Shown: positions 1 to 7,119 of the stretch, in pieces | How positions within the stretch are numbered: position 1 is the stretch's first letter | How the letters are laid out: each line of letters opens with the position of its first letter | DNA from: CAZSDU01 sp964429135 | GTDB lineage: Bacteria; Bacteroidota; Bacteroidia; Bacteroidales; FEN-979 | Assembly (NCBI GenBank): GCA_964429135.1 | Contig: CAYSAU010000018.1 | Location: 8,218-72,217, forward strand | DNA: 64,000 bases | Direction: 5' to 3' | Notes under the pieces: generated by a model | The model's input: the letters and a program-made list of their open reading frames with translations, nothing else | Database searches by the model: none | Told to the model about the DNA's origin: nothing | Position numbers and translations under genes: made by a program

Positions 1-381
1 TGGATAGGTAAGAAGCCCGGCGTTGACATTATTTGGCTGGGTACGGATTTTTTCCTTAAAAGAGGTGCAACGTTCAAGTTCTCCGACATAGGCATTCATG
101 TTAAGTAAAAGATACAATTCTGCAGTTTCGGGGAGATCGCTTTGGACGTAAAGGGTTGCCTTGTCCGGGTCCAGGCCGCAGGCAAGGAATTCAATCAGCA
201 CGGTTCTGACATTCCCGTGAAGATCGCCGGGAGTTGGATGTGTAGTCAGGGAGTGATAGTCGGCAATAAAGAAAAAGCAATGGTTTTCTTCCTGCATTTT
301 AACAAAGCTCTTCAGGGCTCCGAAATAATTTCCGAGATGAAGATTTCCCGTAGGACGAATTCCGCTGACAACAATATCCAT
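1..381 (-). CDS. trpS: Tryptophanyl-tRNA synthetase, N-terminal part (cut by window edge)
   Basis: The reverse strand reads without a stop from an ATG at 381 to base 1, giving the first 127 residues of a class I aminoacyl-tRNA synthetase that charges tRNA-Trp in the cytosol. It opens with SGIRPTGNLHLGNYFGALK, the TrpRS form of the HIGH signature (NLHLG, residues 13-17), followed by FIADYHSLTT and the segment NAYVGELERCTSFKEK typical of the family. The KMSKS loop and C-terminus lie outside the window. The start codon overlaps a seven-base-period repeat that fills the gap to the upstream RNase G gene. The family call is firm; only completeness is unknown. Confidence 0.93.
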   Translation of the reverse strand, partial: MDIVVSGIRPTGNLHLGNYFGALKSFVKMQEENHCFFFIADYHSLTTHPTPGDLHGNVRTVLIEFLACGLDPDKATLYVQSDLPETAELYLLLNMNAYVGELERCTSFKEKIRTQPNNVNAGLLTYP

Positions 382-405
382 TTACGATTGACGATTTACG
401 ATTGA
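378..405. repeat. Heptamer array between rng and trpS
   Basis: On the reverse strand four consecutive seven-base units alternate TCAATCG and TAAATCG (the last is TAAATGG). The array fills most of the 37-base gap between the RNase G stop and trpS, and its last unit contains the trpS ATG. Seen directly in the sequence; the function is unknown. Confidence 0.7.
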
Positions 406-418
406 TGAATTTACTTTG

Positions 419-1969
419 TTACATTTTTATCTCATCCTCATTCTTGTTATATATATGATATTCAAGAAAGTGGAGTGCATTTTGTTTATCTATTTTGATC
501 CGTTGACCGAATTTGCGCCACCATTTCCATTTATAGTTAAAACAACCCTTGGTCAGAAATGCATGAATATAGGGGTGAACGACAAGGGTCAGATGTTTTT
601 CATTTTGTTCGTGGACAAGGTAGCTCAGGTTATTTTCAATATCATCGGTAAGCAGTATGCTGGGTCGGATTTCTCCACTTCCATCGCAGGAAGGGCATTT
701 TTCCAATATCTGAACATTCATTTCCGGCCTTACCCGTTGGCGTGTGATCTGGACCAGCCCGAATTTACTGGGTGGAAGAATGGAGTGTTTGGCCCTGTCC
801 CGTTTCATTTCCTCCCTGAGTTTCTCGTATAATTTTCGGCGGTTCAGTCCTTGTATCATATCGATAAAATCCACTACAATGATCCCGCCCATATCTCTTA
901 ATCTGAGCTGTCGGGCCACTTCGGTCGCAGCTTCCAGATTGACATCGAGGGCGTTGGTTTCCTGGTTTTGTTCAGAATTCACCCGGTGTCCGCTGTTGAT
1001 ATCGATGACATGAAGCGCTTCAGTATGTTCAATGATAAGGTAGGTTCCGCTTTTAATGGTAACGACTTTACCGAATGAATTCTTGATTTGTTTGTCGATC
1101 CCGTAATGGTCGAAGATGGGGGTTTTCCCGGAATGCAGTTTGACAATATTGACTTTATCTGGAACGATACGCTGGATATAGTTACGGATTTCTTCATGAA
1201 GAACCACATCGTTCACGATCACATTGTTGAAAGAATCATTCAGCATATCGCGAAGGATGGCTGAGGTGCGGTCGATTTCCCCGATTAGTTTCTGCGGAGG
1301 TTTGGCTGTGGCCAGTTTTTGGGTGATCAGTTCCCATCTTTTATAAAGGGAACGTAAATCGGCATCCAGATCGGCTACAAGTTTGTTTTCAGCTACAGTC
1401 CGGATGATGATCCCGCAGTTTTTAGGGCGGATGCTGGTGATTAGTCGTTTGAGGCGGTTTCTTTCTTCCGCGCTTTTTATTTTCTGGGAAACAGAGACTT
1501 TATCGGAAAATGGAATCAGGACAAGAAAACGTCCGGCAAAAGCGATCTCAGAAGTGACCCTTGGACCTTTGGTTGAAATGGGTTCTTTGGCAATCTGAAT
1601 TAAAACCTGTTGATTGGGTTTCAACACATTATTGATCCGTCCTGTCTTCTGGATTTCTTCTTCCATTTTGAAATCAGTAATGGAAAACCCAACTGCTGCT
1701 CCCGACTGGGCTGATTTAATATATTTCAGCAAGGATTGAACCTGTGGCCCCAGGTCGAGGTAATGCAGAAAAGCATCTTTTTCATAACCAACATCAACGA
1801 AAGCTGCATTCAATCCGGGCATGATCTTTTTGATTTTACCCAGATAAATATCACCAACCGAAAATTCGTTATTAGTCTTTTCTTTATTTAACTCTACAAG
1901 AAGCTTATCTTCAAGTAAGGCTATTTCAACTCCCTGAGGAGTTGAATTGATAATTAATTCCTTATTCAC
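419..1969 (-). CDS. rng: Ribonuclease G/E family endoribonuclease
   Basis: A 516-residue protein of the RNase E/G family, which cleaves single-stranded AU-rich RNA from the 5' end in rRNA maturation and mRNA decay. An S1 RNA-binding domain lies near residues 37-125 (SVGDIYLGKI...AFVDVG). The catalytic core has the two Mg-binding aspartates in HVIDINSGH (D323) and VVDFID (D367). The Zn-link CPSCDG (C425, C428) joins subunits. Length fits RNase G rather than RNase E, because there is no long C-terminal scaffold. The start is GTG at 1967-1969, the usual N-terminus for the family (NKELIINSTPQGVEIALLE). It lies downstream of HU and the 29-residue basic protein on the same strand. Its leader contains a perfect palindrome at 1985-2009. 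Confidence 0.95.
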   Translation of the reverse strand: MNKELIINSTPQGVEIALLEDKLLVELNKEKTNNEFSVGDIYLGKIKKIMPGLNAAFVDVGYEKDAFLHYLDLGPQVQSLLKYIKSAQSGAAVGFSITDFKMEEEIQKTGRINNVLKPNQQVLIQIAKEPISTKGPRVTSEIAFAGRFLVLIPFSDKVSVSQKIKSAEERNRLKRLITSIRPKNCGIIIRTVAENKLVADLDADLRSLYKRWELITQKLATAKPPQKLIGEIDRTSAILRDMLNDSFNNVIVNDVVLHEEIRNYIQRIVPDKVNIVKLHSGKTPIFDHYGIDKQIKNSFGKVVTIKSGTYLIIEHTEALHVIDINSGHRVNSEQNQETNALDVNLEAATEVARQLRLRDMGGIIVVDFIDMIQGLNRRKLYEKLREEMKRDRAKHSILPPSKFGLVQITRQRVRPEMNVQILEKCPSCDGSGEIRPSILLTDDIENNLSYLVHEQNEKHLTLVVHPYIHAFLTKGCFNYKWKWWRKFGQRIKIDKQNALHFLEYHIYNKNEDEIKM

Positions 1970-1984
1970 GATATAAATGTGTTA

Positions 1985-2009
1985 AATCATTGATACGGTA
2001 TCAATGATT
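1985..2009. promoter_or_regulatory. Perfect 25-bp palindrome in the RNase G leader
   Basis: Arms of 12 bases (AATCATTGATAC and its exact reverse complement) are separated by one base, ending 16 bases before the rng GTG. As RNA it would fold into an 11-bp AU-rich hairpin with a three-base loop. It could be an RNase G autoregulatory target, a protein operator, or a weak terminator for the upstream genes. The palindrome is seen; its role is inferred. Confidence 0.7.
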
Positions 2010-2065
2010 GTAAATGACCTAAGGAATTGTAGCAGGGAGAGCGCCTGAAGTTCACGATCAGGATC

Positions 2066-2087
2066 TCCCGGGTAAACGAACCCGGGA
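2066..2087 (-). other. GC-rich hairpin just after the mS38-like gene
   Basis: TCCCGGGT and ACCCGGGA form an eight-bp stem around a six-base loop, starting at the base after the stop codon of the 29-residue gene. No T-run follows in the direction of transcription, so it is not a standard intrinsic terminator. It may protect the upstream mRNA end or mark a processing site. Confidence 0.45.
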
Positions 2088-2177
2088 TTATTTCTTCTTG
2101 TGTCTGTTCTTCCGCAAGCGTTTTTTTCGCTTGTGGGTGGCCATCTTATGTCTCTTTCTTTTCTTACCGCTCGGCAT
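2088..2177 (-). CDS. 29-residue basic protein, AURKAIP1/COX24 (mS38/bS22-like) family
   Basis: This small reading frame runs from ATG 2175-2177 to TAA 2088-2090. It begins MPSGKKRKRHKMATHKRKKR and ends in RHKKK; more than half of its residues are Lys, Arg or His. The pattern KRKRHKMxTHKRKKRLRKNR is that of the AURKAIP1/COX24 domain, found in mitochondrial ribosomal protein mS38 and actinobacterial bS22, which sit in the small-subunit decoding region. It lies between HU (15 bases away) and rng. Likely role: a ribosomal protein of the 30S subunit. Family assignment rests on motif recognition; ribosome binding in this organism is inferred. Confidence 0.75.
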   Translation of the reverse strand: MPSGKKRKRHKMATHKRKKRLRKNRHKKK

Positions 2178-2192
2178 AATGAATAATTTAAA

Positions 2193-2483
2193 TTACTTTA
2201 CTTTAACGTGAGACTTGATTTTGTTCACAAAAGTCTTTGCCGGCTTAAAGGCAGGAATGTTGTGGGCGGGAATGACCAGGGTGGTGTTCCTAGAAATGTT
2301 TCTTCCGGTTTTTTCAGCTCTTTTTTTAATGATGAAACTACCAAAGCCCCTTAAATAAACGTTTTGACCCGATACCATGGAGTTTTTGATGGAGTCCATG
2401 AAAGCTTCGACCGTGGCCTGAACAGCAACTTTTTCAATGCCTGTTTTATTAGCAATTTCTGCTACAATTTCTGCTTTTGTCAT
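2193..2483 (-). CDS. HU family DNA-binding protein
   Basis: A 96-residue histone-like protein that dimerises and bends DNA in the nucleoid. The helical N-terminus MTKAEIVAEIANKTGIEK, the GFGSFIIKKR turn and the beta-arm segment ending in IPAHNIPAFKPAKTF match HU/IHF; NIPAFKPAK replaces the more usual RIPAFKPGK. The C-terminus carries a short extra basic tail (NKIKSHVKVK). It heads the reverse-strand run HU, mS38-like, rng and has a TATATTTG box about 70 bases upstream. Confidence 0.95.
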   Translation of the reverse strand: MTKAEIVAEIANKTGIEKVAVQATVEAFMDSIKNSMVSGQNVYLRGFGSFIIKKRAEKTGRNISRNTTLVIPAHNIPAFKPAKTFVNKIKSHVKVK

Positions 2484-2553
2484 TTTACTTGTGTATTACT
2501 AATTGATATATTTAATTAATACTGAATGTTTTCTTACGCTGAAAATGGGGTTG

Positions 2554-2561
2554 CAAATATA
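2554..2561 (-). promoter_or_regulatory. Predicted -7 box for HU
   Basis: TATATTTG matches the Bacteroidota housekeeping -7 consensus TAnnTTTG, followed by a leader of roughly 65 bases. A TTTG lies 16 bases upstream, slightly short for the -33 element. Confidence 0.5.
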
Positions 2562-2600
2562 GGATTTTTTTGAACTTCAAAGAAATATTCAGAGAAAAAC

Positions 2601-2608
2601 TATTTTTG
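2601..2608 (+). promoter_or_regulatory. Predicted -7 box for mutY
   Basis: TATTTTTG matches TAnnTTTG and lies 21 bases before the ATG at 2630. It supports that start over the in-frame ATG at 2570, which would lie upstream of the promoter. Confidence 0.5.
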
Positions 2609-2629
2609 TGGTCCGATCATCATTGTAAA

Positions 2630-3700
2630 ATGAATTTTACTACTGAGCTTCTTTTATGGTATCAACAGCACAAAAGAGATCTGCCCTGGCGTCAAACCCG
2701 CGATCCCTACCTGATTTGGTTATCGGAAATCATCCTTCAGCAAACACGTATTGAACAAGGGTTGCCTTATTATCACCGTTTTATCCATGCTTTTCCGAGC
2801 GTTTATCATCTTGCGGCTGCCAGCGAGCAGCAGGTGCTGAAGCTCTGGCAGGGATTGGGATATTATTCCAGGGCCAGGAATTTACATGTCAGCGCAAAAG
2901 AAATCGTGGATAAATACCATGGAAAGTTTCCTTCTGCTTACCCTGATATCGTTCGCCTCAAGGGAATAGGTAGCTATACGGCAGCCGCCATTGCTTCCAT
3001 TGCTTTCAATGTACCTGTTGCTGTTGTGGATGGTAATGTGCTGAGATTTCTGTCACGCTATTCAGGTTTCAGGGATCCGGTAGATTCCGGAGCTGCAGTA
3101 AAAGCCATACGGTCAATTGCATCTGAACGGATGGATACTGAAGACCCTGGTTCATTTAACCAGGCCATGATGGAATTCGGCGCCAAACAATGCATCCCCC
3201 GGAATCCTGATTGCTGCCGATGTGTTTTTCGCAAAGAATGTTTTGCATTTAATCATCAGATGGTGGAGCAATTGCCTGTTAAAAAAAAGAAACCCACTCA
3301 GGTAAACCGGTACTTCTATTATTTCCTCATCCATGTGAAAGGAAAAGCAGGTTTTTATCTGATGAAAAGAAAAGAAAATGATATTTGGAAAAACCTTTTT
3401 ACATTTCCCTGCATAGAAACATCCAGGCACTGCTCACTGGAAAAACTGATGTCGGAAATTGAATGGCAGCATATTTTTGGGATACAGATACCGAAGGTCA
3501 TGAAAAAATCAAAACCATATAAACATATTCTGACCCATCAATTGATTACGGCCAGATTTTTTGAACTGGAAATAGAAAAACCATTGGATCATGACTTTGA
3601 TTATGCTGAACCCTCGAGTCTTGATCAATATCCATTTCCCAGACTGATAGAAAAATACCTGCAACAGAATATTGATTCTGAATCCATCAGCAGTTCATAA
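2630..3700 (+). CDS. mutY: A/G-specific adenine glycosylase MutY
   Basis: A 356-residue DNA glycosylase that removes adenine mispaired with 8-oxoguanine. It has the helix-hairpin-helix GPD fold: EIILQQTRIEQG carries the catalytic Glu, LKGIGSYTAAAIASIAF is the hairpin, and VAVVDGNVLRFLSRY the catalytic Asp. The iron-sulfur cluster motif C-x6-C-x2-C-x5-C is complete (CIPRNPDCCRCVFRKEC). The C-terminal 130 residues form the NUDIX-like 8-oxoG recognition domain. The ATG at 2630 is chosen because the earlier in-frame ATG at 2570 adds residues foreign to the family and lies ahead of the promoter box. It is divergent from HU. Confidence 0.94.
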   Translation: MNFTTELLLWYQQHKRDLPWRQTRDPYLIWLSEIILQQTRIEQGLPYYHRFIHAFPSVYHLAAASEQQVLKLWQGLGYYSRARNLHVSAKEIVDKYHGKFPSAYPDIVRLKGIGSYTAAAIASIAFNVPVAVVDGNVLRFLSRYSGFRDPVDSGAAVKAIRSIASERMDTEDPGSFNQAMMEFGAKQCIPRNPDCCRCVFRKECFAFNHQMVEQLPVKKKKPTQVNRYFYYFLIHVKGKAGFYLMKRKENDIWKNLFTFPCIETSRHCSLEKLMSEIEWQHIFGIQIPKVMKKSKPYKHILTHQLITARFFELEIEKPLDHDFDYAEPSSLDQYPFPRLIEKYLQQNIDSESISSS

Positions 3701-3719
3701 ACGTTCAAGGTTAACCACT

Positions 3720-6700
3720 TTATTCCGTTTGTTTTTTCTCGGGTAAGATCGTTATAAGCAGGTCAACCAGTAATTTTTTCCCGAAAGGTTTGGCCAGATA
3801 ATAGGAACAACCGCCATCAATCAAACGCTCCTGCATCCCGGCCATCGTATAGCCGGTTACCGCGATGATAGGCGTACTCTGATAGGAGGGGATCTCCCTG
3901 ATTTTTTGAGTAGCCGTCAGTCCGTCGATGCCTTTCCCGAGATTTATGTCCATTAATATAGCATCATATTGTTTAACTGCTACTTTTTCCAGGGCTGAAT
4001 TTCCATCTATGGCTACGTCCACTTCATAATCTTTACCGATATATGACTTGACCAGAGCTGCATTGATCTCATTATCTTCTACCAGTAGCAGCTGGTAAGG
4101 CCCGGGTTTAAACGGTTTGGGTTTTTCTGATTCCGGATCCGTTACGACCTGGCGTTCTCCGCCTTCGCTTACCTTTTGTAAGGGATTCAGCGCCGCCTGG
4201 ATGAGAGGGATAAGATCCTGAAGATGCGAAGGCGGATCTTTCCCGGGATCGAGCTGAGCCAGGAGCATGGCCGAATCAAGGGTGTCGAGCAGATGTTTTC
4301 CCGATTCGTGAATATAGTGGCTTATTCCTGGCTCTTTTTCAGACGCTTTATCCTGCATGAGTATTTCCGAAAATCCCATGATGCTGTTCACCGGTGTTCT
4401 GAAATCCTGATCAAGGAAGGCAAGCAGGGACGATTTCAGACGATCGGATTGCTCAATCCGGTCTTTGGCTTCCGATAATGCCGATTGGGCTAATTCCTTT
4501 TGCCTGATCTCTTCCCTGAGCTCACGGGTTCTTTCTTCAACCAGCCGGTTTAATTGCTTCTCCTTGATTTTACGGTATTGATACCGGACAAGGAACCAGA
4601 AAATGAACAGGGCAGCTATAGCGCAAATCAGAAAGAACCATGCAGTCTGATAAAAATAGGGGAGAATATTGATTTTAATCAGGCTTTCCATTTTTCTTTC
4701 CCCTCCAAAATCGTTTGTGGCAGTCACCTTGAATTCATATCTTCCGGGAGGCAGATGGGTATAGAATGCCGAACGTCTTGACCCGGCATTGATCCAGTAC
4801 AAGTCAAAACCTTCCAGCTTATATTTAAAAGACAGTTCCCGCAAGGGGTTAAAACCAGGACTGGTATATTGTATTTCGAGGTTGATCAGACCAGGCTGAA
4901 GGGTTATCTCCTGATCCGGGACAACTTCCTGCTCATTGACAAAGACACGGGTCAGACAAATACTCGGCAAAGGCATCTCTTGTTTTTGTCTGGCTGCGTC
5001 AATCATAATCAGGCCATTCAGGGTCGGGAACCAAAGTTCCTGGTCCCTGCCCCGGCAACCCGCGGGAAAGACTTTTGACGTGCATTCGGAACTCAGCATT
5101 CCTTCGTTGACCCCATAATGAACGGAAAGGATCTTGTTTGATTTGCCATCTGCCAGTTCCAGAAGGGCTTTTTTTGAAACACTGAAGATGCCCAGAGGAC
5201 CGGACATCCAAAGATTTCCTTTCGCATCTTCAAGAATCTGCTGAATTTTATCCGCATCAAGCCCGTCTTCCTTAGAAAAGACTTCCACGGAATCGTTACG
5301 GATCATCACCAGTCCTGCATGACTACAACCTACCCAAAGGATTCCATCATGATCTTCATACAGGCTCAGGATCTCATCATCCCTGAGACCGTTTTCACTG
5401 GTAATCCATTTGATCTTTTCTTCATCGAGACGATTGATGCCTCCTCCATTGGTACCCACCCACATCCTCCCTTTTTTATCCTGAAGCAGGCAGTTGATTT
5501 GATCGTGAGATAAGCCTTCACGGCTTGTCAGGGTGGTAAATCTGCCTTTTTCATATCGCGACAACCCTCCGCCATCGGTACCAATCCATAGCCTTCCTTT
5601 ACGGTCCGCATAAACAGCATTGATCACATTGGAGAGAAGTCCGTCCTTCAGGGTATAGTTTTTTAAAAGACCATCTTTCCATGCATATAATCCCGATCCT
5701 GCTGTGCCAATCCAGAGCGTACCTGATGCATCTTCTGTAATGCTTGTCAATGGAATACCCGGGAGTTTCATTTTTTTCTGGAATTGCGAAAAGTTTTCAT
5801 GGTTGTAATAATTTAAGCCTCCTTTTGCCGTACCAATCCAAATTCCGCCTTGCTTGTCACTGAAAACAGGCATGATGACATTATCAGAAAGCCCGTCTTT
5901 GCTGGTAAAAACATTCACCAACCGGGGTTGAAGAAGGCTGATCCCGGCATCCAGTGTCCCCATCCATAAGTGATTATGAAGGTCGGTCAGGAGACAATGA
6001 ATGTTATTGCTTGGAAGCCCTTCATCTAATGAAAAGGGACTAAGCATGCTTGCTGAAATTCTGTAAATCCCCTCACCATTGGCCGCAATCCAGAGATTAC
6101 CTGAGGTATCGCCGGTGATGGAAACAATGGTTTGGTTTTTTTTCAGCTTGCCGTAATGATACGGAGAAAATTTTCCTTGGTAAAAACGGTTCAGACCTCC
6201 GTTTTGGGTGCCTATCCAAAGCGTCTGTTGCTGATCGAGATACAGGCAGCGGATATAATTGTCGGTAAGTCCGTCTTTTTGGCAGTAGTTTGAAAATCTG
6301 CCCTGAAAATAGTGGCTGAGTCCCGCCTGGGTGCCTATCCATAATCCACCCTGCCCGTCTGGGAGAAGGGCATTGATGATGTTGTCAGGCAATCCATCCG
6401 TATTGCGGAGAAAAGAAAAATCAGCCTGGTTCCGAAAATGTCCAAGTCCCCCGCCAGAAGTTCCGATCCAATAAGTGTTATGATCATCTTCGGCCAGGGC
6501 GGTAACATTTTTTCCACCGTAAAGTTCGGGATGGGTGAGTAAACGAAAAATTCTGTCCTTGTAAAGAATAAGGTGACCGGCATGACAACCAATCAGGAGG
6601 GAACCGTCCCTGCAAACAAGCAAGGAATAAATATCATTAAATAAAAAAGCAGGGTTGTTTTTTTGGGAAAATGTGATGAATTCAAATCCGTCGAACCTTA

Positions 6701-6920
6701 CCAGCCCTTCCTGTGTTGCCATCCAGATAAAGCCATCCTTTGTCTGTGCCATGGCATGGATCGAATTCACTGGAAGTCCATGTTGGGAATTCCAATGTTG
6801 AATAATAAATTCCTTTGATTGCGGTGAATCCGGAAGATTCACGGCAGGAGAAAGCAAAGGAATCCCTGATAAAATCAGTAAAATACACCGTAAGCGATTC
6901 GCTTTCAATATCACAGACAT
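3720..6920 (-). CDS. Propeller sensor with degenerate histidine kinase and receiver domain (hybrid two-component-like)
   Basis: A 1066-residue envelope sensor. After a signal peptide or anchor (residues 1-27) come about 14 propeller blades of the form LWIGTxxGGL, equal to two seven-blade propellers, then a Y_Y_Y domain (about 690-755), one membrane segment (about 759-778) and a coiled coil. The H-box region reads FLDQDFRTPVNSIMGFSEIL: Gln838 stands where the phospho-accepting His belongs. No N, G1 or G2 box of an ATPase domain follows; only about 95 residues separate it from the receiver domain (941-1062). That receiver is intact (E948/D949, D991, T1022, K1044). There is no AraC-type output domain, unlike classical Bacteroides HTCS. 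It is therefore probably a non-kinase sensor that presents a receiver to a partner kinase, or a decaying gene. Confidence 0.88.
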   Translation of the reverse strand: MSVILKANRLRCILLILSGIPLLSPAVNLPDSPQSKEFIIQHWNSQHGLPVNSIHAMAQTKDGFIWMATQEGLVRFDGFEFITFSQKNNPAFLFNDIYSLLVCRDGSLLIGCHAGHLILYKDRIFRLLTHPELYGGKNVTALAEDDHNTYWIGTSGGGLGHFRNQADFSFLRNTDGLPDNIINALLPDGQGGLWIGTQAGLSHYFQGRFSNYCQKDGLTDNYIRCLYLDQQQTLWIGTQNGGLNRFYQGKFSPYHYGKLKKNQTIVSITGDTSGNLWIAANGEGIYRISASMLSPFSLDEGLPSNNIHCLLTDLHNHLWMGTLDAGISLLQPRLVNVFTSKDGLSDNVIMPVFSDKQGGIWIGTAKGGLNYYNHENFSQFQKKMKLPGIPLTSITEDASGTLWIGTAGSGLYAWKDGLLKNYTLKDGLLSNVINAVYADRKGRLWIGTDGGGLSRYEKGRFTTLTSREGLSHDQINCLLQDKKGRMWVGTNGGGINRLDEEKIKWITSENGLRDDEILSLYEDHDGILWVGCSHAGLVMIRNDSVEVFSKEDGLDADKIQQILEDAKGNLWMSGPLGIFSVSKKALLELADGKSNKILSVHYGVNEGMLSSECTSKVFPAGCRGRDQELWFPTLNGLIMIDAARQKQEMPLPSICLTRVFVNEQEVVPDQEITLQPGLINLEIQYTSPGFNPLRELSFKYKLEGFDLYWINAGSRRSAFYTHLPPGRYEFKVTATNDFGGERKMESLIKINILPYFYQTAWFFLICAIAALFIFWFLVRYQYRKIKEKQLNRLVEERTRELREEIRQKELAQSALSEAKDRIEQSDRLKSSLLAFLDQDFRTPVNSIMGFSEILMQDKASEKEPGISHYIHESGKHLLDTLDSAMLLAQLDPGKDPPSHLQDLIPLIQAALNPLQKVSEGGERQVVTDPESEKPKPFKPGPYQLLLVEDNEINAALVKSYIGKDYEVDVAIDGNSALEKVAVKQYDAILMDINLGKGIDGLTATQKIREIPSYQSTPIIAVTGYTMAGMQERLIDGGCSYYLAKPFGKKLLVDLLITILPEKKQTE

Positions 6921-6927
6921 AGTAACC

Positions 6928-6935
6928 CAAAGATA
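6928..6935 (-). promoter_or_regulatory. Predicted -7 box for the propeller sensor
   Basis: TATCTTTG ends only seven bases before the start codon, so the transcript would be almost leaderless. Confidence 0.4.
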
Positions 6936-6970
6936 AAAATCTTTCAGGTTGTCAGATGTTTATTTTTTTT

Positions 6971-6978
6971 TATTTTTG
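6971..6978 (+). promoter_or_regulatory. Predicted -7 box for the MgtE_N/CBS gene
   Basis: TATTTTTG matches TAnnTTTG and implies a leader of about 135 bases before the ATG at 7120, unusually long for this window. Confidence 0.45.
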
Positions 6979-7042
6979 CAGCAATAAAGCCTAAATTTCA
7001 TCACCAAATGGACGATCACCCGGCGAATCATATTTTCCATCC

Positions 7043-7104
7043 CTGAACAGGTCGTGTTGCAACGCATTTGAAGGTGCATTGTTATCTCCCTGTTCAGCAA
7101 ACAG
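7043..7104 (+). promoter_or_regulatory. Structured 5' leader with two mutually exclusive stems
   Basis: CTGAACAGG (7043-7051) is perfectly complementary to CCTGTTCAG (7089-7097). The same 3' arm can instead form a short hairpin CTGTT/AACAG (7090-7104), ending one base before the AAGGAGG ribosome-binding site (7106-7112). This geometry resembles a leader switch in front of a metal-transport-related gene. It was not matched to any known riboswitch class. Confidence 0.4.
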
Positions 7105-7119
7105 CAAGGAGGAGCAAGC

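Noticed and set aside
7043..7119. Known riboswitch class (M-box, yybP-ykoY) in the MgtE_N leader
   Set aside because: None of the conserved core sequences of these classes could be recognised; only generic stems are present.
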